From Thiobacter sp964445085 (GTDB lineage Bacteria; Pseudomonadota; Gammaproteobacteria; Burkholderiales; Thiobacteraceae), in the NCBI GenBank assembly GCA_964445085.1, contig CAYUJV010000117.1:1-8886 (forward strand): 8,886 bases of DNA, in the 5' to 3' direction. Below the pieces are notes generated by a model, which saw only the letters and a list, made by a program, of their open reading frames with translations, was not told the DNA's origin and did not search any database. Shown here piece after piece: positions 1-6,503 of the stretch. How positions within the stretch are numbered: position 1 is the stretch's first letter; each line of letters begins with the position of its first letter. A program made the position numbers and the translations under genes.

Positions 1-197
1 ACCCAGCGCCGCCCCATGCGGCGCACGCGCAGGGCGGCGCCGGCGCCAAGCAGGGCCAGCTGCGGGGTGTCGAAGTAGAGGCTGGCGAGCTTGCTCTCGC
101 GCGCACGCGCGCCGCCGCCCAGGCGGGTCAGGGTGGCGCGCAGCAGCGGCACATCCGCCGCCTGCACCCGCAGCTTGAGTTCAATCTCCCGGGCCAC
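1..197 (-). CDS. CYTH-domain triphosphate tunnel enzyme, N-terminal part (YgiF-like; 3' end beyond window)
   Basis: Only the first 65 codons are in the window. The protein begins VAREIELKL, very close to the start of E. coli YgiF (MAQEIELKF), which carries the ExExK metal-binding signature of the CYTH / triphosphate tunnel metalloenzyme fold at residues 4-8. Further on, YFDTP (41-45) and ALRVRR (55-60) match the second and third beta-strand motifs of the family, where basic residues bind the triphosphate. Known members hydrolyse inorganic triphosphate, and many bacterial ones carry a C-terminal CHAD domain that binds polyphosphate; whether CHAD is present here cannot be seen. The GTG at 197-195 is the only plausible start in frame, and it overlaps the ppk1 stop by 17 bp. 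I see no good ribosome binding site, so translational coupling to ppk1 is likely. The location beside ppk1 supports a role in polyphosphate metabolism. Confidence 0.82.
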   Translation of the reverse strand, partial: MAREIELKLRVQAADVPLLRATLTRLGGGARARESKLASLYFDTPQLALLGAGAALRVRRMGRRW

Positions 198-2268
198 CTT
201 CGGGCGCAGTCCGGGCCAGGTCGGCCAGCAGGGCGAGCTGCGCGCTGTACGGCTTGCCGCGCCGCGGCGTGCGGCGCAGGTACTCGCCGTCGGCGCTCAT
301 CTCCCAGGCCTGGGTGTTGTCCTTGAGGTAGGGTTCGAGGCCTTCCTTGATCACGCGCTTTTTCAGCTTGCGGTCGAGCACGGGAAAGGCGACCTCGATG
401 CGACGGAACAGGTTGCGGTGCATCCAGTCGGCGCTGGCCAGGTACACGTCGTCGGCGCCGTCGTTACGGAACCAGAAGATGCGTGTGTGCTCGAGGAAGC
501 GGCCGATGACGGAGCGCACGCGGATGTGGTCGGACACGCCTGGGACGCCGGGCCTGAGCGCGCACACGCCGCGCACGATCAGGTCGATCTTCACGCCGGC
601 CTGGGATGCCGCGTATAGCGCCTGGATCACCTGCGGCTCGACCAGGGCGTTCATCTTGGCCACGATGCGCGCGGGGCGCCCCTGCTGCGCGTGTTCGGCC
701 TCGCGCCGGATGGCGGCGAGCAGCCGGTCGTGCAGGGTGAAGGGCGCCTGCCACAGGTAGGACAGTTCGCCCGCCTGGCCCAGGCCGGTGAGCTGCATGA
801 ACACGTCGGCGACGTCGGTACAGATGCCCTCGTGGCAGGTGAACAGGCCGAAGTCGGTGTATAGCTTGGTGGTGCGCGGATGGTAGTTGCCCGTGCCCAG
901 GTGCACGTAGCGGCGCAGGCTGTCGCCCTCGCGCCGCACCACCAGGGCCATCTTGGCGTGGGTCTTGTAGCCCACCACGCCGTAGACCACGTGCGCGCCC
1001 GCCTCTTCCAGGCGCTGCGCCCAGTTGATGTTGGCCTCCTCGTCGAAGCGCGCCAGCAGCTCCACCACCACCGTGACCTCCTTGCCGCTCTTCGCGGCGC
1101 CCATCAGCGCTTCCATCATCTCCGAGTCGGTGCCGGTGCGGTACACCGTCTGGCGGATGGACAGCACCAGCGGGTCCCGCGCCGCCTGCTGGATGAATTC
1201 GATCACCGGGTTGAACGACTGGAACGGGTGATGCAGCAGGATGTCGCCACGGCGGATGAGCCGGAACAGGTCCGCCTCGGGCGCCAGCGGCGGCGGGAGG
1301 CCGGGAACGAAAGGCGAAAACTTCAGGTCGGGCCGGTCCACCCAGTCCGGCACCTGCATCAGCCGCACCAGGTTGACCAGGCCGGTGACCTGGTAAAAGT
1401 CTTCCGGCTCCAGATGAAACTGGGTCAGCAGGAATTTCGCCATCGCCGGCGAGCAGTTGTCGGCCACCTCCAGCCGCACCGCATCGCCGAACTGGCGGTG
1501 GGGCAGCTCGCCCTGCAGCGCCTCGCGCAGGTTGGTGATCTCCTCCTCGTCGACGAAGAGATCGCTGTTGCGGGTGACGCGGAACTGGTAGCAGCCCTTC
1601 ACCTGCATGCCCGCGAACAGCTCGCCCACGTGGGCATGCAGAATGGAGGACAGGAACACGAAGCCGTGCTCGCAGCCGGCGATCTCGCGCGGCATGCGGA
1701 TCACCCGCGGCAGCACCCGCGGCGCCTGCACCACCGCCGTGCCGGAGCTGCGGCCGAAGGCGTCCTTGCCCTCCAGTTCCACCGCGAAGTTGAGCGACTT
1801 GTTCAGCACCCGCGGGAAGGGGTGGGCCGGGTCGAGGCCGATGGGCGTGAGCACCGGCATCACGTGGTCGAAGAAGTAGGCGCGCACCCACTGCTGCTGC
1901 GTCTCGTTCCAGTGGGTGCGCCGCAGGAAGCGGATGCCCTCGCGCGCCAGGGACGGCAGGATGGTCTCGTTCAGCAGCCGGTACTGGCGGTCGATCAGCT
2001 CGTGCGCCGCCGCGCTCACCGCCCGGAACACGTCGCGGGCGGCGAGCCCGTCGGGGCCGGCAATGCCGCCGTACTTGATCTGCTCCTTCAGCCCCGCCAC
2101 GCGGATTTCGAAGAACTCGTCGAGATTGCTGCTGACGATGCACAGGAAGCGCAGGCGCTCCAGCAGCGGCGTGTGCGCATCCTCGGCCTGGGCCAGCACG
2201 CGGCGATTGAAGGCCAGCTGCGACAGCTCGCGGTTCAGGAACAGGTCGGTGCGGGCAAGCGCGTTCAT
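181..2268 (-). CDS. ppk1: Polyphosphate kinase 1
   Basis: PPK1 reversibly transfers the gamma phosphate of ATP to growing inorganic polyphosphate through a phosphohistidine intermediate. The 695-residue product is close to E. coli PPK (688). The N-terminal domain opens with the conserved NRELSQLAFNRRVL (12-25) and SSNLDEFFEIRVAGLK (46-61), followed by the head domain and two phospholipase-D-like C-terminal domains. H437 in YKTHAKM (434-440) matches the autophosphorylated His435 of E. coli. H594 in FLEHTRIF (591-598) matches the second essential histidine, His592. YVHLGTGNYHPRTTKLYTDF (454-473) is the family signature. The ATG at 2268 is supported by alignment with the E. coli N terminus and by an in-frame TAG shortly upstream. 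There is no clear Shine-Dalgarno sequence, and the leader predicted from the -10 element is only about 15 nt. A Pho box upstream suggests induction by phosphate limitation. A CYTH gene overlaps the 3' end. Confidence 0.97.
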   Translation of the reverse strand: MNALARTDLFLNRELSQLAFNRRVLAQAEDAHTPLLERLRFLCIVSSNLDEFFEIRVAGLKEQIKYGGIAGPDGLAARDVFRAVSAAAHELIDRQYRLLNETILPSLAREGIRFLRRTHWNETQQQWVRAYFFDHVMPVLTPIGLDPAHPFPRVLNKSLNFAVELEGKDAFGRSSGTAVVQAPRVLPRVIRMPREIAGCEHGFVFLSSILHAHVGELFAGMQVKGCYQFRVTRNSDLFVDEEEITNLREALQGELPHRQFGDAVRLEVADNCSPAMAKFLLTQFHLEPEDFYQVTGLVNLVRLMQVPDWVDRPDLKFSPFVPGLPPPLAPEADLFRLIRRGDILLHHPFQSFNPVIEFIQQAARDPLVLSIRQTVYRTGTDSEMMEALMGAAKSGKEVTVVVELLARFDEEANINWAQRLEEAGAHVVYGVVGYKTHAKMALVVRREGDSLRRYVHLGTGNYHPRTTKLYTDFGLFTCHEGICTDVADVFMQLTGLGQAGELSYLWQAPFTLHDRLLAAIRREAEHAQQGRPARIVAKMNALVEPQVIQALYAASQAGVKIDLIVRGVCALRPGVPGVSDHIRVRSVIGRFLEHTRIFWFRNDGADDVYLASADWMHRNLFRRIEVAFPVLDRKLKKRVIKEGLEPYLKDNTQAWEMSADGEYLRRTPRRGKPYSAQLALLADLARTAPEGGPGD

Positions 2269-2289
2269 CTGGGATGCGACAAAACTTTT

Positions 2290-2295
2290 ATTCTA
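2290..2295 (-). promoter_or_regulatory. Probable -10 element of the ppk1 promoter
   Basis: On the minus strand this reads TAGAAT, five of six matches to the sigma70 -10 consensus, in an AT-rich patch within otherwise GC-rich sequence. No good -35 hexamer lies at the normal distance, as expected for a PhoB-dependent promoter. The Pho box ends 21 bp upstream. Transcription would start near 2283, leaving roughly 15 nt before the ppk1 ATG. Confidence 0.55.
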
Positions 2296-2316
2296 GCGGC
2301 TCGTCCGGGGCGGCTT

Positions 2317-2334
2317 GTGACAGTTCTGTGACAG
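2317..2334 (-). promoter_or_regulatory. Pho box (PhoB binding site) upstream of ppk1
   Basis: On the minus strand the site reads CTGTCACAGAACTGTCAC, two perfect CTGTCAC direct repeats with an 11-bp period. This is the architecture of the E. coli Pho box (consensus close to CTGTCATAWAWCTGTCAY). It lies in the intergenic gap directly upstream of ppk1 and points towards it. PhoB control of ppk is known in several proteobacteria, so the context agrees. No PhoB gene is in the window. Confidence 0.85.
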
Positions 2335-2341
2335 CGCCGAC

Positions 2342-2363
2342 AAAAAAGCCGCCCGGAGGCGGC
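2342..2363 (-). terminator. Intrinsic terminator after yggX
   Basis: On the minus strand the sequence is GCCGCC, loop TCCG, GGCGGC, then TTTTTT. This is a perfect 6-bp GC stem followed at once by six U residues in RNA. It lies 20 bp beyond the yggX stop and 7 bp before the ppk1 Pho box, so it insulates ppk1 from the upstream unit. Confidence 0.9.
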
Positions 2364-2383
2364 CTGATGCGGGCGGGCGGCGC

Positions 2384-2659
2384 CTACTTGCCGCGCGGCG
2401 GGACGAAGCCGGACGGCGCGTCGGCGCCGCCGCCGAAGAAATAGGCCTCCATCTGCTCGGCGAGGTACTTGCGCGCGCGCGCATCGGCCAGGTTCAGGCG
2501 GTTCTCGTTCACGAGCATGGTCTGGAGGCGGATCCAGCCCTGCCAGGCCTCCTTCGACACGCTGTCGAAGATCCGCTTGCCCAGTTCGCCCGGATAGGGC
2601 GGGAAATCGAGCCCTTCCGCTTCGCGGCCGAGCTTCACGCAATGCACCATTCTTGCCAT
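2384..2659 (-). CDS. yggX: Probable Fe(2+)-trafficking / oxidative damage protection protein YggX
   Basis: The 91-residue product is the same length as E. coli YggX and carries its hallmarks: the conserved cysteine C7 in MVHCVKL, GREAEGLDFPPYPGELGKRI (11-30) and SKEAWQGW...QTMLVNE (35-52). Family members protect labile Fe-S clusters from oxidants and are thought to take part in cytoplasmic iron handling; the exact chemistry is still debated. An in-frame ATG lies 15 codons further upstream, but the ATG at 2659 gives the standard N terminus and has a good ribosome binding site. Only 55 bp separate it from the GGDEF-EAL gene. A TATCAT sequence at 2698-2693 could act as a -10, but it lacks a well-spaced -35, so co-transcription with the upstream gene is at least as likely. 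An intrinsic terminator follows. Confidence 0.95.
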   Translation of the reverse strand: MARMVHCVKLGREAEGLDFPPYPGELGKRIFDSVSKEAWQGWIRLQTMLVNENRLNLADARARKYLAEQMEAYFFGGGADAPSGFVPPRGK

Positions 2660-2666
2660 CGGGGTT

Positions 2667-2671
2667 TCCTC
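2667..2671 (-). promoter_or_regulatory. Ribosome binding site of yggX
   Basis: GAGGA on the minus strand lies 7 nt before the ATG at 2659. It favours this start over the in-frame ATG upstream at 2704, which would add 15 residues absent from the family. Confidence 0.7.
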
Positions 2672-2714
2672 AATGCTGCGGTCAAAGCGCCAATGATAGC
2701 GCAAAAGACCCGGA

Positions 2715-5537
2715 TCAACCCGCCAGCACCTTCAGCGAGGGATGGTCGGCGGCGGGCATGTCGAGGTGGTAGCCCTGCACCAGGTCGACCCCGAACTGCC
2801 GGAGCATGGCGAGGGTTTCCGCGTCCTCGACGAACTCGGCGATGGTGATCTTGCGCATGCCGCGCGCCACGTCGACGATGGATTTCACGAACACCTGGTT
2901 GTCGTGGTCGTTGGGCAGGTCGCGGATGAAGAGGCCGTCGATCTTGAGGATGTCCGCCTTGAGGTGCTTGAGGTAGGCGAAGGACGAGAAGCCGCTGCCG
3001 AAGTCGTCGAGGCAGATGCGGCAGCCGGTGACGTGCAGCGCCTCGATGAAGCGCTGGGCGTCGTGCAGGTCGGACACGGCCGAGGTCTCGGTCAGCTCCA
3101 CCAGCAGCCGATAGGGTTCGACCCGGTATTGCTCCAGGCGGTCGCCGATGAACTGGGGCAGCGCCGGGTCGTCGAAGGAGCGGCCGGAAATGTTCACCGC
3201 CAGCGACGGCACGTCCGGCGAGCGGGCGAGCAGCTTGATGCTTTCCTCGATCACCCAGCGGTCGATGTCGAGGATCTTGCCACTCTGTTCCGCCAGGGTG
3301 ATGAAGTGGCCGGGCATGATCAGTCGCTCCGGGTCGGCCTCGTCCACCATGCGCACCAGCACCTCCAGGTGCGACAGGACATTGTTGCGGGCGCCGTACA
3401 CGCCCTGGAAGTGCAGGCGCAGCAGCCCTTTCTCCAGCGCGTTGGTGATGCGCTCGTTCCAGGTCAGGCGCGACAGCATCTGGCGCGAAGCGTCCAGGTC
3501 GGAGCGGTAGACGCGCCAGGCGTTCTTGCCCGCCTCCTTCGCCTGGTACATGGCCGCGTCGGCGTGGGCGATCAGCTCCTCGGCGTTGGTGCCCTGGGCC
3601 GGATACAGGGCGATGCCGAGGCTGGTGGTCAGGCGGATGTTCTGGCCCTCGAAGCGGAACGGGATCTGGGAAATGGCGCGCACGATGCGCTCGCCGAGCA
3701 TGGTGGCCTCCTTCTCGCCGGCGTCCGGCAGCAGCACCGCGAACTCGTCGCCCCCCAGACGGCTGAAGATCTCGTTGCGGCGGATGAGCGCGCTCACCTC
3801 CCCTGCCACGCGGATGAGCATGGCATCGCCGGCGCGGTGGCCGAAGGTGTCGTTGACGTACTTGAACTCGTCGAGATCGAAGAACAGCAGCGCGCCGAAG
3901 GAATTGCGCCGGTCCACGTCCACCATCATGCGCGCGAGTTCCTCCTGGAAGCGGTGGCGGTTGTAGAGGCCAGTGAGCGAATCGCGCTCCGCCAGGTAGA
4001 TGAGCTGCTCCGCGGTCTGGCGCTCGCGCGTGACGTCCTCGTAGATCCACAGCCGGCCGATGAAGCGGCCTTCCGAGTCGCGCACCGGATAGGACAGCTG
4101 GGTCACCACGCGTCCGTCGGCCATGACGATCTCGAAGGTCTCGCTGACTTCATGCGTGTCCATCACGTATAGCACGTGCTTGGAGAAATGATCGGGGCGC
4201 GCCAGCACGTTCGCCGAGTAGCTCAGCACCTCCTGGGTCAGGCGCCCGGCAAGCTCGACATTGTCGCGGATCAGCCAGATGCGGCGGAACGCGGCGTTGA
4301 CGTAGATCACGCGGTTCTCGGCATTCTCGAACAGGATGCCGATGTTCATCGCCGACAGCAGCGACGACATGCGCGCCTGCTCCTGGCGCGACTGCTCCAG
4401 CAGGCGACGCTGCACGTCCTCGGATTGCCTGAGCTCGTCGATCGCCTCCTGCAGCACGACCTGCGCTTCCTTCAGCTCGGTGATGTCGCGGATGCCGGCG
4501 CGGATGCCGAGATATTCGCCCTGGGGCCCGTAGATCGGCTGCCAGGCCGCCGAGCACCAGACCACGCCGCCGTCCTTGCGCAACACGCGCATTTCGAAGT
4601 TCTCGCCCGAGGTGCCGCCGATGGCACGCTTGAACTCGGCATACACCCGCTCCCGTTCCTCGGGCACCACGATCGAGACCGGGAAGTCACGCATGGCGAC
4701 GACCTCCGCCGGGGTGTAGCCGGTGACCCGCTGCACCGAAGGGTTCACCCACAGCAGCTTCCCGTCGGGCGCGATCCACGATTCCCAGTCGTAGGTGTAG
4801 TCGGCGATGGCATGGAAGCGGCGCTCGCTTTCCTGCAACTCCTGCATCCGGTCGCGCACCGCCGCGGACATCTGGTTGAAGCTGCGGGTGAGCACGCCCA
4901 CCTCGTCGTGGCCGCGCACCGGCAGCTTGAAGTCGAAGCGGCCGGAGGCCACCTGCTGGCTGGCCTCCGTCAGCAGCACGAGGTGGCGGGTGAGCCAGTA
5001 GCCGAGCAGGGTGAGCAGCATGATCGACAGCACGATCTCGGTGGCCGCGATCACCAGGCTCTGGTTCAGCAGCCGCTGCTTCGCCAGCGTCAGGAAGTCG
5101 GTGTCCAGCCCGTAGCGCAGTTCGCCGTACACCGTGCCGGCGAGCTGGATCGGCATGCGCGTGTGGAAGATCTTGCCGGTGCTGCCGAACTCGGACGCGA
5201 CTTCGGGCAGCGGCAGCGGCTTGCCGCGCTCCCAGCCGGAGGACGCCACCAGCCGGCCGTAGTTGTCGAACAGGACCAGGTAAGGGACGCCGCGCTCGCT
5301 GCGCAGCTCGTCCAGGATTTCCTGCAGCGTGGCATAGTCGCGCTGCGCCAGCGGACCGACCAGGGCCGCGCCGAACAGCGGCTGGAATTCCTCGTTCTTC
5401 TCCAGCGCCTGGGTGGTGAGGCTTTCCTCCACCAGGCGCACGCCATTGGCCACCAGCAGGGTGAGCATGACGATTTCGACCAGCACGCTGGCGAGGACGA
5501 TCTTGAGACGGAGCGAAGGGAAACGGCCGGAGCTCAT
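2715..5537 (-). CDS. Membrane PAS-GGDEF-EAL protein (c-di-GMP cyclase/phosphodiesterase) with periplasmic sensor region
   Basis: The 940-residue product has TM helix 1 (about 11-30), a periplasmic region (31-160, possibly CACHE/PAS-like but not assigned), TM2 (about 161-181), HAMP (to about 235), PAS (236-357), a coiled-coil stretch (355-390), a second PAS (390-508), GGDEF (511-680) and EAL (690-935). GGDEF domains make c-di-GMP from GTP and EAL domains hydrolyse it. Both look competent. The cyclase has GGDEF intact at 595-599 and DLDEFK at 554-559. The EAL domain has E725 (EVL variant), N782, E814, D844-D845, K865, E901 and Q921. The product-inhibition I-site, normally RxxD, is RRNE (586-589). 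The ATG at 5537 has only a weak GGGG-type ribosome binding site. The 248 bp upstream hold no promoter or riboswitch I can defend, so the gene may be read from the preceding PhnD-like genes, whose products could feed its periplasmic domain. Net catalytic direction cannot be read from sequence. Confidence 0.95.
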   Translation of the reverse strand: MSSGRFPSLRLKIVLASVLVEIVMLTLLVANGVRLVEESLTTQALEKNEEFQPLFGAALVGPLAQRDYATLQEILDELRSERGVPYLVLFDNYGRLVASSGWERGKPLPLPEVASEFGSTGKIFHTRMPIQLAGTVYGELRYGLDTDFLTLAKQRLLNQSLVIAATEIVLSIMLLTLLGYWLTRHLVLLTEASQQVASGRFDFKLPVRGHDEVGVLTRSFNQMSAAVRDRMQELQESERRFHAIADYTYDWESWIAPDGKLLWVNPSVQRVTGYTPAEVVAMRDFPVSIVVPEERERVYAEFKRAIGGTSGENFEMRVLRKDGGVVWCSAAWQPIYGPQGEYLGIRAGIRDITELKEAQVVLQEAIDELRQSEDVQRRLLEQSRQEQARMSSLLSAMNIGILFENAENRVIYVNAAFRRIWLIRDNVELAGRLTQEVLSYSANVLARPDHFSKHVLYVMDTHEVSETFEIVMADGRVVTQLSYPVRDSEGRFIGRLWIYEDVTRERQTAEQLIYLAERDSLTGLYNRHRFQEELARMMVDVDRRNSFGALLFFDLDEFKYVNDTFGHRAGDAMLIRVAGEVSALIRRNEIFSRLGGDEFAVLLPDAGEKEATMLGERIVRAISQIPFRFEGQNIRLTTSLGIALYPAQGTNAEELIAHADAAMYQAKEAGKNAWRVYRSDLDASRQMLSRLTWNERITNALEKGLLRLHFQGVYGARNNVLSHLEVLVRMVDEADPERLIMPGHFITLAEQSGKILDIDRWVIEESIKLLARSPDVPSLAVNISGRSFDDPALPQFIGDRLEQYRVEPYRLLVELTETSAVSDLHDAQRFIEALHVTGCRICLDDFGSGFSSFAYLKHLKADILKIDGLFIRDLPNDHDNQVFVKSIVDVARGMRKITIAEFVEDAETLAMLRQFGVDLVQGYHLDMPAADHPSLKVLAG

Positions 5538-5785
5538 AGCCAGGCACCCCGCGGGGGCGGCAGGCGGTGAACGACGTCAGCGGCTGGGGTCGGCGGGCGA
5601 CACGACGGAGCTTCGTTCCAGATGAGACCTTGCCTTGTACCCATCATCCAGATGGCAAACCCCGCCACGTCCGCGCTCCCCCGTATTCAAGGCGGGCCGG
5701 TCATCCGCTCGTGCCCGCAAGTCTGTTGTTATGTCCGGAATCCTAACACGCCGGGGCGAAACCCACTAGCCGCAGCCGGCAGGGG

Positions 5786-6463
5786 TCAGGGCAGCGCCGG
5801 CGCGAGCAGGCGCCTGGTTTCGGCCAGATAGACATCCACGGCGCGCAGATCCTGCGCGCGAACCTCGACCAGTCCGCCAAAGCCGGTGTCGGCAAGGAAG
5901 CGCTGGCCCGCCGCCGTCTCATGGGCGAAGCGCAGCAATGCCGCCTTGATGTTTGCGCGCGTGTCCGGCGCCAGCCGCGGATGGGCCACGTATACCAGGT
6001 TGGGGAACTCGCCGGCATCTGCGAGCACGCGCACGTCGTCGACGGTCGCGATGGTGCTCGCGTGGCGCGGCACCACCAGGCCGCGTCCGCCCGAGGTGTA
6101 GCGCACCAGCGGCAGAAAACCGTGCTCGCTGTGGGCCAGCCGCGCCAGATGCGCCGGCATGATCGCCAGGTCGTAGTCGCCGCCCACCGTGCTGGCGTAG
6201 AACGCACGAAAATCCGACGCCGTGAACATCTCGACCTGTGCGCCCAGCTGCCCTTGAACGGACAGCTGCAGCGGGCGGTGCACCGACAGCAGGGCGCGGG
6301 TGCTGAGGTAGGGAGCGACCCCCACGGTCAAGCGCGGCGGCGCATCCGAGGCCCGGGCCGGCAGCCACCCGGCCAGCATCACCGCCGCGGCGGCCGCGGC
6401 CAGCAGGCGCAGCAGCGTCTCCAGGGCACCGGGAAGGGTTCGATTCGAACTGAGCGGCCGCAT
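5786..6463 (-). CDS. PhnD-like periplasmic binding protein, internally shortened
   Basis: The 225-residue product has a probable Sec signal peptide: a long polar start, a hydrophobic LLRLLAAAAAAVMLAGWL stretch (18-35), and a likely cut after ARA near residue 38. The mature part starts like a PhnD-family protein (LTVGVAPYLSTRALL, 45-59; SDFRAFYAS...DYDLAIMPAHLARLA, 83-110) and ends like one (LVYVAHPRL, 156-164; GFGGLVEVRAQDL, 194-206). Family proteins bind phosphonate, phosphate or related oxyanions for ABC importers, and usually have 280-300 residues. Alignment by eye with the neighbouring 290-residue paralogue shows about 70 residues missing around residue 145, covering most of lobe 2. The frame is intact across the join. 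The gene starts 40 bp after the paralogue, so the two form an operon. No permease or ATPase is nearby. It could be a reduced sensor partner or a decaying gene. Confidence 0.85.
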   Translation of the reverse strand: MRPLSSNRTLPGALETLLRLLAAAAAAVMLAGWLPARASDAPPRLTVGVAPYLSTRALLSVHRPLQLSVQGQLGAQVEMFTASDFRAFYASTVGGDYDLAIMPAHLARLAHSEHGFLPLVRYTSGGRGLVVPRHASTIATVDDVRVLADAGEFPNLVYVAHPRLAPDTRANIKAALLRFAHETAAGQRFLADTGFGGLVEVRAQDLRAVDVYLAETRRLLAPALP

Positions 6464-6503
6464 CTGCTTGCCGAAGGTGAATGCCGCGGCGGCGAAACCG
6501 GGG

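Noticed and set aside
880..2331. Long plus-strand open frames opposite ppk1 (483 aa), the GGDEF-EAL gene (476 and 464 aa) and argA (530 aa)
   Set aside because: They are antisense shadows typical of GC-rich coding DNA. Their products are His/Arg/Ala-rich without recognisable domains, and the opposite strand encodes clear conserved proteins.
2693..2718. Possible yggX promoter: TATCAT as -10 with TTGATC overlapping the preceding stop codon as -35
   Set aside because: The spacer is only 14 bp and there is no TGn extension, so it is too weak to list as a feature.
5617..5654. Direct repeat TCCAGATG at 5617-5624 and 5647-5654, exactly 30 bp apart
   Set aside because: An 8-bp repeat within 250 bp is expected by chance about as often as not, and no third copy or matching regulator is visible.
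5648..5680. Possible sigma54 promoter (GG...GC) upstream of the GGDEF-EAL gene
   Set aside because: The GG and GC dinucleotides are 8 bp apart instead of the required 10, and the flanking consensus is poor.
5640..5785. GGCAAACC-like sequence on the plus strand (about 5655-5662) reminiscent of a c-di-GMP-I (GEMM) riboswitch near a c-di-GMP gene
   Set aside because: The other conserved GEMM blocks are missing, and the motif is on the strand opposite to all genes in the window.
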